A stretch of DNA of 64,000 bases from Beijerinckiaceae bacterium RH AL1 (GCA_901457705.2 LR590083.2:2728597-2792596), one strand, 5' to 3'. Numbered from the stretch's first letter, positions 28,781 to 38,277 are shown. The notes: generated by a model not told the origin, from the sequence alone. Program-made: numbers and translations.

Positions 28781-30904
28781 TCATCCCCCGATGCGCGAAA
28801 AATCTGCGACCGCGTGCACGGCGCCGCGGAAGCCGTCGAGCAGGCGAAGGCGGTTGAGGCGCAGCGCGGGATCGTCGGCATTCACGGTGACGTCGTCGAA
28901 AAAGGCGTCGAGCGGCGCGCGCAGCGTCGAGAGCACGCGCATCGCGTCCTCGAAATCCTCGCGCTGGACCGCCGCCGCGGCCTCGGGCGTCGCATCGGCG
29001 AGGCGCGCGGCCAGCGCTTTCTCGGCGGGCTCGGCGAGACGCGCGACCTCGTAGGGCTCGGCATAGCGCGCGGCCTCGCTTGGCGCCTTCTTGGCCTCGG
29101 CCTTCACGATGTTGGCGGCGCGGCGGTAGCCGGCGAGGAGGTTGGCGCCTTCGTCCGTCCCGAGGAAGGCGCCGAGCGCGCGCACACGGCGCACGACGAG
29201 CACGAAGTCGTCGGAGCCCGGGCCGCCGAACACCGCGTCGATGAGGTCGTGCCGCGCCTTGGTGTCGCGCAGGTAGACCTTGAGTCGCTCGGCGAAGAAG
29301 CCGAGCAGCGAGACGAGCAGCGACCGCTTCTCCTCCTCCGGCCACTCGGCGAGCTTCGGGTTGCGCAGCAGGGCCTCGGCGCCGATCGTCAGGATCGGCA
29401 GCCGCAGCTCGTTCTCCAGGATCAGCCGGATGACGCCGAGCGCGGCGCGGCGCAGCGCGTAGGGGTCCTTCGAGCCCGTCGGCTTCTCGTCGATGGCCCA
29501 GAAACCGACGAGCGTGTCGAGCTTGTCGGCGAGCGCGACGGCGATCGACACCGGCGCCGACGGCACCCGGTCCGACGGGCCCTGCGGCTTGTAGTGCTCC
29601 TCGCAGGCCGCGGCGACGGCCTCGGGCTCGCCCTGGCGCGCGGCGTAGTAGCGGCCCATGAGACCCTGCAGCTCGGGAAACTCGCCGACCATCTCGGAGA
29701 CGAGATCGGCCTTGCAGAGATGCGCCGCGCGCGCCGCCAGCTTGGGATCGGCCTTGATGAGCGCGGCGAGGTCGGCGGCGAGATGCTCGAGCCGCGCGAC
29801 GCGCTCGCCCTGCGTGCCGAGCTTGGCATGGAAGACGATCGCGTCGAGCTTCTTCACCCGCTCGTCGAGCTTCACCGCGAGATCGCTCTCCCAGAAGAAG
29901 CGCGCGTCCGAGAGGCGCGCGCGCACGACCTTGGCGTTGCCACGGGCGATCTCGGCGCCGCCGTCCGACGCCTCGATGTTGGAGACCAGCACGAAGCGGT
30001 TGGCGAGCCTGTCGGATCCCACCTCGCGCAGCACGAAGCACTTCTGGTTGGCGCGGATGGTCGCGCGGATGACCTCCGGCGGGATGTCCAGATACTCCTT
30101 TTCGAACTCGCCCATCAGCACCACCGGCCATTCGACCAGCCCGGCGACCTCGTGCAGGAGGCCGTCGTCCTCGATGAGCTCGAGGCCCTGCGCCATGGCC
30201 AGCGTCTTGGCGTCGTGCAGGATGATGTCGCGCCGCCGGGCCGCATCGAGCACCACCTTGGCGCGCTCCAGCGCCGGCACGTAGTCGTGGAAGCGGCGCA
30301 CGGTGAAGGGCTCGGGCGCCATGAAGCGGTGGCCGCGCGTCGTGTTGCCGGCCTTGATCCCGCCGACCGCGAACGGCACGACCTCGGGGTCCTCGGTCTC
30401 CGGCCCGAAGGTCGCGACGATCGAATGCAGCGGGCGCACCCAGCGCAGGCTCGCGCCGGCGGCCGAGGCCGCGCCCCAGCGCATCGACTTCGGCCACGGG
30501 AAGCTCTCGACGATCTGCGGCAGGATCTCCGCCAGGACCTCGATCGTCGGGCGCCCGGCCCGCTCGATGACGGCGACGTAGAAATCGCCCTTCTTCGGAT
30601 CGGCCTGCACCTTGGCCTCGTCGAGCGAGGCGAGGCCGGCGCTCTTGAGGAAGCCGGCGATCGCCGCCTCGGGCGCACCGACCTTCGGCCCCTTGCGCTC
30701 CTCGCGGGTGTCGGGCTGCGCCGCCGGCAGCTCGGAGAGATGCAGGGCGAGCCGCCGCGGCGTCGCGAAGGCGGCGCCGCCGGCCGAGAACAGCCCCCTG
30801 GCGGCGAGCGCGTCGGTGACGAGCCGCTTCAGGTCGTCGGCGGCCTGGGCCTGCATGCGGGCGGGAATCTCTTCCGAGAAGAGCTCGAGGAGGAGGTCTG
30901 GCAT
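28781..30904 (-). CDS. glyS: Glycyl-tRNA synthetase beta subunit
   Basis: GlyS is the large subunit of the heterotetrameric bacterial glycyl-tRNA synthetase; it binds tRNA(Gly) and carries an HD-like and an anticodon-binding region. The 707-residue product starts [18 protein letters not shown], the family signature, with GAAGGA as Shine-Dalgarno. It continues through [20 protein letters not shown] and ends near [15 protein letters not shown]. The alpha subunit gene glyQ, normally directly upstream, is not here; the upstream neighbour is divergent and unrelated. Confidence 0.97.
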   Translation of the reverse strand: MPDLLLELFSEEIPARMQAQAADDLKRLVTDALAARGLFSAGGAAFATPRRLALHLSELPAAQPDTREERKGPKVGAPEAAIAGFLKSAGLASLDEAKVQADPKKGDFYVAVIERAGRPTIEVLAEILPQIVESFPWPKSMRWGAASAAGASLRWVRPLHSIVATFGPETEDPEVVPFAVGGIKAGNTTRGHRFMAPEPFTVRRFHDYVPALERAKVVLDAARRRDIILHDAKTLAMAQGLELIEDDGLLHEVAGLVEWPVVLMGEFEKEYLDIPPEVIRATIRANQKCFVLREVGSDRLANRFVLVSNIEASDGGAEIARGNAKVVRARLSDARFFWESDLAVKLDERVKKLDAIVFHAKLGTQGERVARLEHLAADLAALIKADPKLAARAAHLCKADLVSEMVGEFPELQGLMGRYYAARQGEPEAVAAACEEHYKPQGPSDRVPSAPVSIAVALADKLDTLVGFWAIDEKPTGSKDPYALRRAALGVIRLILENELRLPILTIGAEALLRNPKLAEWPEEEKRSLLVSLLGFFAERLKVYLRDTKARHDLIDAVFGGPGSDDFVLVVRRVRALGAFLGTDEGANLLAGYRRAANIVKAEAKKAPSEAARYAEPYEVARLAEPAEKALAARLADATPEAAAAVQREDFEDAMRVLSTLRAPLDAFFDDVTVNADDPALRLNRLRLLDGFRGAVHAVADFSRIGG

Positions 30905-31088
30905 CGGTCCTTCGGGGCGAAACGAGCGCCGCCTTTAGCGCGATCGTCCGGGCTTGTCGCCCTCGCTCGAGCATCCGGCCGGGCATCCGACCCACGTCGC
31001 ATGGCAGACGGCAGGCCCATGCGACGCAGTCGACAAAGCGGCATCAATTTGTCACGTTCGCCGCCAAGACGGCCTGCGAGCCCAAACC

Positions 31089-31412
31089 GTGGACAATGAC
31101 GTCGAGCTCATGCGCGAGCTCCTGCTCCAGCTCGAGGACTACCAGACCTCGCCACGCTCGGTCGTCGTGATCTCCGCGGAACTCGAGGCGGAGTCGCTCG
31201 AGCGCGACAGCGACGAGGTCGAGGCCTGCCTCGCCGTCCTGCACGACTTCGCCTACATCGACGGCCCCGGCCCCGACGCGCCGGGGTTCTTCCTGTTCCG
31301 CAAGCTGACCCAGAAGGGGGCGAGGTTCGTGCGGGAGTCCCGCGATCCCCGCGCCTGGGAAAAGATGAAGCGTCACTACGCGCAGCTGCGGCGCGAAGCC
31401 GAGCCGGATTAA
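31089..31412 (+). CDS. DUF2513-like protein
   Basis: The 107-residue product resembles DUF2513 proteins: an N-terminal ELMRELLLQLEDYQ followed by an alpha/beta segment and a late KLTQKGARFVRESRDPRAWEKMKR. The winged-helix-like arrangement (helix, EVEACLAVLHDFAYID, LTQKG wing) suggests DNA binding, but this is unproven. DUF2513 is often phage-associated, although no phage genes surround it here. The GTG start at 31089 is the best choice; the frame is open upstream without a better start. Confidence 0.7.
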   Translation: MDNDVELMRELLLQLEDYQTSPRSVVVISAELEAESLERDSDEVEACLAVLHDFAYIDGPGPDAPGFFLFRKLTQKGARFVRESRDPRAWEKMKRHYAQLRREAEPD

Positions 31413-31505
31413 GCATGCCGGCCAGGGGGTTGCCGCGTACGACGCCTCGCGTCTTGACAGGCCGGTCGTCGTCGCCGATCGATCGCGGGTGATAACGCCG
31501 TCGTG

Positions 31506-32573
31506 ATGTCTGATCGGAGCCGGGGCTTGCGGAAGTTCGTCGCGACCGCCCTGGTCGGCCTCGCTCTTCAGCTCCCGTCGTCCCTGCCCGCTGCCGCCGA
31601 TCGCGATGCCGCCGCGGCTCAAGCGGGGGGCACCCTGGAAGCGGTGAAGGCGCGGGGCAAGCTGCGCTGCGGCGCCAGCGCCGGCCTGCAGGGTTTCGGC
31701 CAGATCGACATCAACGGACGATGGTCGGGGCTCGAGGTCGACTTCTGCCGCGCGGTCGCGGCCGCCGTCTTCGGCGATCCCGACAAGGTCGATTTCATCA
31801 ACGTGTCGACGCGCCAGCGCTTCGACGCGCTCGAGAGCGGGTCGATCGATATTCTCCAGCGCACCACCACGTGGACGCTGTCGCGCGAGGCGACGCACCA
31901 CCTGCTCTTTGCCGGCATCGCCTACTACGACGGCCAGGGCTTCATGGTCCGCCGCGACCTGCGGGTCACCGCCGCGACCGCTCTGGCGAGCGACCAGATC
32001 TGCGTCGCGCAGGACACGACGACAGAGCTCAACCTCGCGGACTATTTTCGCCAGCGCGGGCTCCCCTACGCGCCGAAGGTGCTGCCGCCGGACGCCGCGG
32101 AAACCGCCTACGCCGACGGCAAGTGCGGCGCGGTGACGACGGACGCCTCGGCCCTGTTCGCACTCCGCGCCCGCCTGCCGCACCCCGACGACAACGTCAT
32201 CCTCCCGGAGATCATCTCCAAGGAGCCGCTCGGCCCCGCGGTGCGCCAGGGCGACGACCGCTGGTTCGAGATCGTGCGCTGGACGCTCTACGCGATGATC
32301 GAGGCCGAGGAGATGGGCGTCTCCCAGTCCAATGTCGACACGGTGATCAAGGGCGACAATCCCCGCATTCGCCGCCTGCTCGGGGTCGAGGGCAACTTCG
32401 CGCAGCCGCTCGGGCTCACCGCCGACTGGGCGTATCGGATCATCAAGTTCGTCGGCAACTACGGCGACGTCTTCGAGCGCAACCTCGGCGGCCGCTCGCC
32501 GCTGAAGATCAAGCGCGGGCTGAACGACCTTTGGACCCGCGGCGGCCTGCTCTACGCGCCGCCGGTGCTCTGA
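31506..32573 (+). CDS. Amino-acid ABC transporter substrate-binding protein (AapJ-like)
   Basis: The 355-residue protein has a signal peptide (through about residue 32, SSLPAAAD) and a periplasmic-binding-protein type 2 fold: GTLEAVKARGKLRCG at the mature N-terminus, GRWSGLEVDFCRAVAAA, and TTTWTLSREA. It matches the general L-amino-acid binding proteins (AapJ/BztA type). The permease and ATPase genes that normally follow (aapQMP) are absent, so it is an orphan receptor that probably docks to a transporter encoded elsewhere. A GTG directly before the ATG is an alternative start. Confidence 0.92.
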   Translation: MSDRSRGLRKFVATALVGLALQLPSSLPAAADRDAAAAQAGGTLEAVKARGKLRCGASAGLQGFGQIDINGRWSGLEVDFCRAVAAAVFGDPDKVDFINVSTRQRFDALESGSIDILQRTTTWTLSREATHHLLFAGIAYYDGQGFMVRRDLRVTAATALASDQICVAQDTTTELNLADYFRQRGLPYAPKVLPPDAAETAYADGKCGAVTTDASALFALRARLPHPDDNVILPEIISKEPLGPAVRQGDDRWFEIVRWTLYAMIEAEEMGVSQSNVDTVIKGDNPRIRRLLGVEGNFAQPLGLTADWAYRIIKFVGNYGDVFERNLGGRSPLKIKRGLNDLWTRGGLLYAPPVL

Positions 32574-32601
32574 GCCGCTGCGGCCGGGCCGATATTAGCT
32601 G

Positions 32602-32624
32602 AAAGTCTCGGACGCCTAGACTTT
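32602..32624. other. Inverted repeat after the solute-binding-protein gene
   Basis: AAAGTCT (32602-32608) and AGACTTT (32618-32624) form a perfect 7-base stem with a 9-base loop, 29 bases after the stop of the binding-protein gene, followed by a T-rich stretch. It could be a weak terminator or an operator for the next gene. Confidence 0.35.
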
Positions 32625-32720
32625 GGTCTTTCTTCGAAACGTCACGCATGCCGGCTATCTCTACCTCGCGGCGCCGCTGAGCTTTTAAGTAATTTCGGCT
32701 TCCTTCACGAGGAGAACACG

Positions 32721-32996
32721 ATGAAGACTGTATTTGCAGGGATTTCTGCTGCCGCCGTCGCTGCGATGGTCGTGGCCTCGCCGGCGCTCGCCATGCCGCG
32801 GCTGGCGACGCCGGCCGTCACCCAGGCGGCGACGCCGTCCATCGAGAAGGCCCGCGTGGTCTGCAATTGGCGCCGCTGCTACCACGTCGGCTACTATCGC
32901 TATTACCGCCGCCCCTACTACGGCTACTACCACCCCTACTACTATGCGCCGCACATCGGCGTCGGCATCGGGCCGTTCGGCGTCCGCGTCCTCTGA
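32721..32996 (+). CDS. Small secreted tyrosine-rich protein
   Basis: The 91-residue product has a signal peptide (MKTVFAGISAAAVAAMVVASPALA, cleaved at about 24). The mature part is striking in composition: two cysteines (VCNWRRC), then about 14 tyrosines with Arg, His and Pro in a short stretch (GYYRYYRRPYYGYYHPYYY), ending GVGIGPFGVRVL. Similar short tyrosine-rich exported proteins occur widely in Hyphomicrobiales without known function. A good Shine-Dalgarno (GAGGAGA) and a strong terminator downstream show that it is a real monocistronic gene. Confidence 0.78.
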   Translation: MKTVFAGISAAAVAAMVVASPALAMPRLATPAVTQAATPSIEKARVVCNWRRCYHVGYYRYYRRPYYGYYHPYYYAPHIGVGIGPFGVRVL

Positions 32997-33030
32997 TCTC
33001 CGTCTTCTGGTTCCCGGCAGACCACGAACG

Positions 33031-33064
33031 AAAAACGCCCGTCCAAAACGGGGCGTTTTGCTTT
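33031..33064. terminator. Strong bidirectional terminator
   Basis: AAAACGCCC (33032-33040) and GGGCGTTTT (33051-33059) form a perfect 9-base stem with a 10-base loop. T-rich tails follow on both strands. It serves the tyrosine-rich gene on the plus strand and the glycosyltransferase on the minus strand. Confidence 0.88.
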
Positions 33065-33085
33065 AAGCTTCCGGTGCCGTCGCTG

Positions 33086-34186
33086 TTATTCGGCCGCGAC
33101 GAGCTCGGGCGCAGCCGTCGTCTCCGGCGTACGGACCACCTGCAGCTTCGGCTGGCGCGGGCCGGACTGGCTCAGCAGCTTCTCGTAGGCGGCGACATAA
33201 TTTTGCGCCATGTGGCGCGAGGTGAACCGCGACTCGAAGTAGTGACGGACCTCAGCGCGATCGAGCGTCTTGACGCGTCCGACGGCGGCGACCGCCTCCT
33301 CGATCGACTCGACGATGTAGCCACCGCCGCCGCCCATCACCTCGGGCACCGAGCCGTTGCGCCAGGCGATCACCGGCGTGCCGGCCGACATGGACTCGAT
33401 CATCACGAGGCCGAAGGGCTCCTCCCAGTCGATTGGGAACAGCAGCGCCAGCGCGTTGCCGAGGAAGTCGCACTTCTGGCTTTCGTCGATCTCGCCGATG
33501 AACTCGATCAGCGGATGGTCGAGCAGCGGCTCGATCTCGCGCTCGAAATACTTCTTGTCGGCGTTGTCGACCTTGGCGGCGATCTTGAGCTTCACGCCGG
33601 CGCGCTTGGCGATCTCGATCGCGCGATCGGGCCGCTTCTCCGGCGCGATGCGGCCGAGGAACGCGAGGTAGTCGCCGCCCATCGGCTTGAAGGGACAGAC
33701 CTGCGCGGGCAGGCCGTGGTAGACCGTCGAGAGCCAGTTGACCGGCGCCGTCATCGGCTTGCGCTGGTTGTCGGAAATCGAGATCAGCGGCATGTGCGGA
33801 TAGGCGTCATAGACGGGCATGAAGTCGGGCACATCGAGCCGGCCGTGCATCGTCGAGATGGTCTTGTGGGCGTAGTCCTGGAACAGCGACATCGGCAGGA
33901 GATCGATGTGCGCGTGGATGATGTCGAACTCGTCGGCGCGGCGCCGCACGTTGTCGAGCATCACGAGGTTGCTCGCGGTGTGATCCTTCACCTGCTTCAG
34001 ACGCAGGCCGACGTCGCAGCCAGGTACGAGCTTGGCGGACGTCCGCGAATCGCCGGTGGCGAAGAGCGTGACGTCGTGGCCCAATGCGACAAGCTCTTCG
34101 GTCAACCAGGAGACCACGCGCTCCGTCCCGCCGTAAAGCTTTGGCGGCACGGCCTCGGCGAGGGGCGCAATCTGGGCGATACGCAT
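33086..34186 (-). CDS. Glycosyltransferase family 4 protein
   Basis: The 366-residue protein is a GT-B fold retaining glycosyltransferase. The N-terminal half begins MRIAQIAPLAEAVPPKLYGGTERVV (family: PxYGGxErv). The C-terminal half carries FLGRIAPEKRPDRAIEIA and the nucleotide-sugar motif EEPFGLVMIESMSAGTPVIA (E-x7-E). It is cytoplasmic or membrane-peripheral. Acceptor and sugar cannot be inferred. It stands alone rather than in a polysaccharide cluster. Confidence 0.9.
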   Translation of the reverse strand: MRIAQIAPLAEAVPPKLYGGTERVVSWLTEELVALGHDVTLFATGDSRTSAKLVPGCDVGLRLKQVKDHTASNLVMLDNVRRRADEFDIIHAHIDLLPMSLFQDYAHKTISTMHGRLDVPDFMPVYDAYPHMPLISISDNQRKPMTAPVNWLSTVYHGLPAQVCPFKPMGGDYLAFLGRIAPEKRPDRAIEIAKRAGVKLKIAAKVDNADKKYFEREIEPLLDHPLIEFIGEIDESQKCDFLGNALALLFPIDWEEPFGLVMIESMSAGTPVIAWRNGSVPEVMGGGGGYIVESIEEAVAAVGRVKTLDRAEVRHYFESRFTSRHMAQNYVAAYEKLLSQSGPRQPKLQVVRTPETTAAPELVAAE

Positions 34187-34588
34187 TGCGTTCTTCTCCT
34201 TCTGTCGTCGCTCGTTGCGAATCGTCTAGTCGGGCGAACCTGAATGGGCGCTGCACACGGCGGGTGTCCGGTCGCGAAACCGCATGGCAGCGTTGGATTT
34301 AGGGATGAGTTGGAGGGCAATGGATGCAGGACCAACTGGGACGCTTCCTAAGCGATACACCTGCTGCGCATGCATTCCCCCGCTCAGATGCCAGCCGTCC
34401 ACGCAGCCATCCTTCCCCGCTCGAAGGGCTGTGGCGGCACACGGCCGCGACATCATGTCCAGAACGCCGAACTACGGCTCAGGTTTCCCGGTGTGACGAC
34501 TAATCAACAGGCCGTGGCCGATACGTCACAGCAGGAGGGGCGCGCCTAGGGCGGGAGGGGCGCTTCGGGGCAAATCGCTCAAAGAAAA
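34187..34588. other. Intergenic region without a supportable gene
   Basis: About 400 bases between the glycosyltransferase start and the cspA terminator. GC content falls below that of the neighbouring genes. A short open frame at 34284-34496 (70 codons) has no Shine-Dalgarno and no recognisable features. The region probably holds the promoter of the glycosyltransferase gene; I see nothing else in it. Confidence 0.5.
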
Positions 34589-34612
34589 GGCCCCGACGAT
34601 TTCGTCGAGGCC
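34582..34612 (-). terminator. Terminator of cspA
   Basis: A hairpin GGCCCCGACGA-TTT-CGTCGAGGCC (34589-34612) is followed on the minus strand by TTTTCTTT (complement of 34582-34588 and beyond). It lies 25 bases after the cspA stop. Confidence 0.75.
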
Positions 34613-34637
34613 CGAAAAGTCAGCACTTAGTTGAAGC

Positions 34638-34847
34638 TTAGGCAGCGTGCAGGTTCGACGCCGCCGACTTGCCCGTACGCCGGTCGGGCACGACCTCGTA
34701 CGAGATCTTCTGGCCTTCCTGCAGGTAGCGCATGCCGGCCTGCTCGACCGCGCTCACATGCACGAAGACATCCTTACCGCCTTCGTCGGGCTGGATGAAG
34801 CCGTAGCCCTTCTCGGCGTTAAACCATTTCACAGTTCCAGTCGCCAT
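34638..34847 (-). CDS. cspA: Cold-shock protein (CspA family)
   Basis: The 69-residue single-stranded nucleic-acid-binding protein has RNP1 (KGYGFI) and RNP2 (VFVHVS) on an OB fold, starting [17 protein letters not shown]. It acts as an RNA chaperone or transcription anti-terminator. The leader between 34848 and 35065 is long and AT-richer than average, as for cold-shock 5' UTRs, but I cannot assign a structure. A terminator follows the gene. Several csp paralogues are usual in this order, so induction by cold is not certain. Confidence 0.95.
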   Translation of the reverse strand: MATGTVKWFNAEKGYGFIQPDEGGKDVFVHVSAVEQAGMRYLQEGQKISYEVVPDRRTGKSAASNLHAA

Positions 34848-35065
34848 CTCGGCAAGTCCTCAAGTCGTGAAGATTAAGCTGCGCCATCCGTGCAGCTCGA
34901 GCTGGGCAGAAAGTGCGATGTGGGCTCACAGCAAAAAATGATGTGACGCCAAACCTTTCAGCCGCGTTCGATTTATCCGAAGTAAGCGACAATCGCGGTC
35001 AAGACAAGGCAGGGACGAAGCTTGGCCGCGAAGAAAAGGTCGTGCATGAACTATCTTTTATGTGT

Positions 35066-35920
35066 TCACGCAATCTTGAGCCGACGCACCGATGTGACGT
35101 CGTTGCCGCTATCAGCGCGTATTCGCTCACGCGCGGCCTCCAGCGGCTCGCTTGCAACCAGCATGTGATGCGCATTGGCGTGCAGCAGCATCTTCGCGTC
35201 GCGCATGATACCAGTATGACCAGTCCAATATACTAGATCGCCGCGTTGAAGACCCTGACAATCATTGTCAAAAGACACAGAATCACCTTCGCGTGCCTGG
35301 AGGTCCGCGTCGCGCGGCATGCTGAGGCCGGCCGCCATGGTTGCGATCTGTACTAATCCAGAGCAATCGATCCCAAGTGACGATTTGCCGCCCCACAGAT
35401 AAGGCGTTCCGATGAAGCACTCGGCGACCTCGACGAAATCGGGCGCGACGACCTCGCGTGGTGCGAGATGGGCGCTGAACACAAAGCCGTGGTCGAGCCG
35501 GCTGAATGCGCCGCTCGTCCCCTTCACCGCGACCTCCCCGCCGAGAGGAATGGCGCCGATGATCGGGCGCTTCATGTCGGCTGCGGGATAGATCAGGGTG
35601 CGCTCGACGACGACACGATGCGTTGGCGCATCCACCCCGCGCGCTAGCGCCGCTGCCGCAACGTAGCCGACATAGCCGTCGCGCGAAGCCTGGACCCAGG
35701 CCCAGCCGTCATCCTCGTCGTAGACCGTGACGACCTCGCCGAAGAGCAGCTGCGTGTCGAGCGGCGCGTCCGGACGTGGCGCGCGCTTCAAGTCGACGAG
35801 CTCGTGAACGACCGTGAACGCTTCGCCGTCCACGTAGCGCTCGGCGTCGACGAGGCCGCGCAGCGACGAGGCGGCGAGGTCGCCGCGCGCCGGCGTCAGG
35901 CGCGGATCGAAAGCGCTCAC
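35066..35920 (-). CDS. NlpC/P60 peptidoglycan endopeptidase with SH3-like domains
   Basis: The 284-residue protein has two bacterial SH3-like domains (~38-155; ELVDLKRAPRPDAPLDTQLLFGE is the start of the first). An NlpC/P60 peptidase follows, with C186 (GIDCSGLVQ), H235 (WTGHTGIM) and a third polar residue near H247. It resembles gamma-D-glutamyl-L-diamino-acid endopeptidases that cut recycled or imported muropeptides. There is no signal peptide, which favours cytoplasmic peptide recycling. The GTG start overlaps the stop of the aminopeptidase gene (GTGA), so the two enzymes are co-translated and probably act in sequence on peptides. Confidence 0.92.
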   Translation of the reverse strand: MSAFDPRLTPARGDLAASSLRGLVDAERYVDGEAFTVVHELVDLKRAPRPDAPLDTQLLFGEVVTVYDEDDGWAWVQASRDGYVGYVAAAALARGVDAPTHRVVVERTLIYPAADMKRPIIGAIPLGGEVAVKGTSGAFSRLDHGFVFSAHLAPREVVAPDFVEVAECFIGTPYLWGGKSSLGIDCSGLVQIATMAAGLSMPRDADLQAREGDSVSFDNDCQGLQRGDLVYWTGHTGIMRDAKMLLHANAHHMLVASEPLEAARERIRADSGNDVTSVRRLKIA

Positions 35921-37308
35921 GCCCCACCTCTGCCGTAGCGCGCTTCGAGCAGCGAGAAGAGGCAGTGCGCCATGAGGATTTCGCCGCCCTCGGGACGTCC
36001 GGGCTTCGCCGACGGCGTCCAGCCGTAGACGTCGAAATGCGCCCAGACGGCGGCCCGCTCGACGAAGCGGCGCAGGAACAACGCCGCGGTCAGCGAGCCG
36101 GCGAAGGAGCCGCCGGAGATGTTGTTGAGATCGGCGACCTTGCTCTTCAGGAGCTTGTCGTAGGGGTCCCACAGCGGCATGCGCCAGCCCGGATCGTTGC
36201 TCGCGTGCGCATGCGTCTCGATGTCGGCGGCAAACGCGTCGCTTGTCGTGTAGTACGGCGGCAGATCGGGGCCGAGCGCCACGCGGGCGGCGCCGGTCAA
36301 CGTCGCGAAGTCGAGCAGCAGCTCGGGTGCCTCCTCGTCGGCGAGCGCGAGCGCGTCGGCAAGGATGAGCCGACCTTCCGCATCGGTGTTGCCGATCTCG
36401 ACCGAGAGACCTTTCCGGCTCGCCAGGACGTCACCGGGCCGGAAAGCGTTAGCCGAGATCGAGTTCTCGACGATCGGCAGCAGCACGCGCAGCCGCACCG
36501 GCAGGTTCGCGTCCATGATCATCGCCGCGAGCGAGAGCGCGGTGGCCGCGCCGCCCATGTCCTTCTTCATCAGGAGCATGCCGGAGCTCGGCTTGATGTC
36601 GAGGCCGCCGGTATCGAAGCACACGCCCTTGCCGACAAGCGTGACCTTCGGGGCGGCGACGTCGCCCCACGCGATATCAACGAGGCGCGGCGCCTCGGCG
36701 GCGGCGCGGCCGACGGCGTGGATCATCGGGAAATTGTCCCGGATGAGGTCGTCGCCCCGGATCGCGGCGACGTGCGCGCCGTGCGCCTCGGCAAGCTCGC
36801 GTGCCGCGGCCTCGAGCGCCTCCGGCCCGAGGTCGTTGGTCGGCCGGTTGATGAGGTCGCGGCCCATCGCGATCGCGCCAGCGATCGAGACGACGCGACG
36901 CCCATCGACGCCGTCCGGCACCCGCAGCCGCGCCGATGCCGGCTCGCCGCTCTTGCGAAACCGCGTGAACCTGTAGGCGCCGAGCTCGAAGGCAAGCGTC
37001 GCGAGCACAGGATCATCGAACCCGTCGGCCAGCCAGTAGTCGCCCGGCGGCACCGCTCCCGCCAGGCAGCCGGTAGCGAACGGCTCGTAGGTTCGCCGCT
37101 CGCCGGTGCCGACGAGCACCGCGGCCAGCGCCCCGGCCTCGCCTGGCGCCAGGAAGACCTCGCCGGCTTCGCCCTTGTAGCGGCAGGCGGCGGCGTAGCC
37201 GGCAGCGACCGCGGGCAGCTTCGCCAGCGTCGCCGAAAGCGTCTTGGGAGTCACGCCAAAGACCGGCACCAGCGCCTCGTCCGCCGCATCCTCGTCGTCG
37301 ATCAGCAT
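35917..37308 (-). CDS. M17 leucyl aminopeptidase family protein
   Basis: The 463-residue cytosolic dizinc aminopeptidase has the catalytic C-terminal domain: GKGVCFDTGGLDIKPSSGM with metal ligands, KKDMGGAA, and the family signature NTDAEGRL. The N-terminal domain is short, as in the PepB-like subgroup. I chose the ATG at 37308 because AGGAG lies just upstream; an in-frame start at 37332 would add eight residues. Overlap with the NlpC/P60 gene suggests a muropeptide or oligopeptide recycling operon. Confidence 0.94.
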   Translation of the reverse strand: MLIDDEDAADEALVPVFGVTPKTLSATLAKLPAVAAGYAAACRYKGEAGEVFLAPGEAGALAAVLVGTGERRTYEPFATGCLAGAVPPGDYWLADGFDDPVLATLAFELGAYRFTRFRKSGEPASARLRVPDGVDGRRVVSIAGAIAMGRDLINRPTNDLGPEALEAAARELAEAHGAHVAAIRGDDLIRDNFPMIHAVGRAAAEAPRLVDIAWGDVAAPKVTLVGKGVCFDTGGLDIKPSSGMLLMKKDMGGAATALSLAAMIMDANLPVRLRVLLPIVENSISANAFRPGDVLASRKGLSVEIGNTDAEGRLILADALALADEEAPELLLDFATLTGAARVALGPDLPPYYTTSDAFAADIETHAHASNDPGWRMPLWDPYDKLLKSKVADLNNISGGSFAGSLTAALFLRRFVERAAVWAHFDVYGWTPSAKPGRPEGGEILMAHCLFSLLEARYGRGGA

Positions 37309-37345
37309 CCGTGTCTCCTGCGGGCGCTCCAAAACGAGACGCCCG

Positions 37346-37368
37346 TTAAGCCTTCGTTAGCGTTAACC
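37346..37368. promoter_or_regulatory. CtrA-like box between pepB-like gene and tadD
   Basis: TTAA (37346-37349), seven bases, TTAG (37357-37360), then TTAACC (37363-37368). This is the CtrA layout TTAA-N7-TTAA with one mismatch plus an extra half-site. It sits 52 bases before the tadD ATG and 38 before the divergent aminopeptidase ATG. CtrA control of Flp pili is established in Caulobacter; here it is inferred. Confidence 0.5.
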
Positions 37369-37419
37369 TTTTATTGCTTCAGCCTGGCCGTTCAATGCGG
37401 CCCGACCGAGGCGCACCGC

Positions 37420-38277
37420 ATGTCCCGTTCCGCTTACTCCCCGCTTCGCGGCACCTTGGCGCCGGCGCTGCTCGTCGCCCTGGCGCTCGGCGGCTGCAAC
37501 AATCCCCTGCCCTCGGTCAGCGACCCGATCGCGTCCCGCCCGCCGCCGCCGCAGAGCGACCAGGTCGCCCTGCGCGCCTATGCCGAGCAGCTCGAGCCGA
37601 AATACGCGCAGAATGCGGATGACCGCGTGACCGCGCTGCACTACGCGCAGGCGCTGCGCGGCCTCGGCCAGCACGCGCAAGCCGTCGCCGTGCTGCAGGG
37701 TCTCGCCGTGAAGAACCCCCACGACATGCCCGTGCTCGCCGCCTACGGCAAGGCGCTTGCCGATGCCGGCCGCCTGCAGGAAGCGCAAAGCGTGCTGGAG
37801 CGCGCCCACACGCCGGACCGACCGAGCTGGAGCGTGCTCTCCGCGCAGGGCTCGGTGGCCGACCAGATGGGCGATCACGCGGGGGCGCAGCACTATTACT
37901 CGGCGGCCCTCAAGATCGTGCCGAACCAGCCGGACGTGCTGTCGAACCTCGGCCTCTCCTACGCGCTGGAGCGCAAGATGCCGCAGGCCGAGCAGGCCCT
38001 GCGCCTCGCCGCCGACCAGCCTTCGGCGGACTCGCGCGTGCGCCAGAACCTCGCGCTCGTGCTGTCGCTCGAAGGCAAGTATGCCGACGCCGAGCAGGTC
38101 TCGCGACGCGACATGACGCCGATCGATGCGGCCGAGAACGTCGCTCAGCTGAAGCAGACGATCGCCGGCTCGCCGACCTGGTCGCAGGCCGAGGCCGCCA
38201 GGCCCGGCCCGCGCCGCATCGCGCGCCAAACGGCCGACGCGCCGGTCCGCACGGCCTCGAGCGACACCGACCAGTAG
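37420..38277 (+). CDS. tadD: Tetratricopeptide pilus-assembly lipoprotein (TadD-like)
   Basis: The 285-residue protein has a lipobox signal sequence (LVALALGGC, Cys ~26) and four or five TPR repeats (~55-230; ALHYAQALRGLGQHAQAVAVLQ, VLAAYGKALADAGRLQEAQSVLERA). It ends in a basic, disordered tail. TadD is a periplasmic/outer-membrane lipoprotein needed for secretin assembly in the Flp pilus machine. It converges on tadC, 56 bases apart, so it belongs to the cluster but is transcribed separately, apparently under the CtrA-like box. Confidence 0.88.
   Translation: MSRSAYSPLRGTLAPALLVALALGGCNNPLPSVSDPIASRPPPPQSDQVALRAYAEQLEPKYAQNADDRVTALHYAQALRGLGQHAQAVAVLQGLAVKNPHDMPVLAAYGKALADAGRLQEAQSVLERAHTPDRPSWSVLSAQGSVADQMGDHAGAQHYYSAALKIVPNQPDVLSNLGLSYALERKMPQAEQALRLAADQPSADSRVRQNLALVLSLEGKYADAEQVSRRDMTPIDAAENVAQLKQTIAGSPTWSQAEAARPGPRRIARQTADAPVRTASSDTDQ

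Noticed and set aside
34284-34496. A 70-codon frame upstream of the glycosyltransferase gene
   Set aside because: No ribosome-binding site, mixed composition and no features; length is expected by chance.
34913-35236. A 107-codon plus-strand frame between cspA and the NlpC/P60 gene
   Set aside because: Its second half is antisense to the conserved C-terminus of the NlpC/P60 protein, and its first half is in the AT-richer cspA leader.
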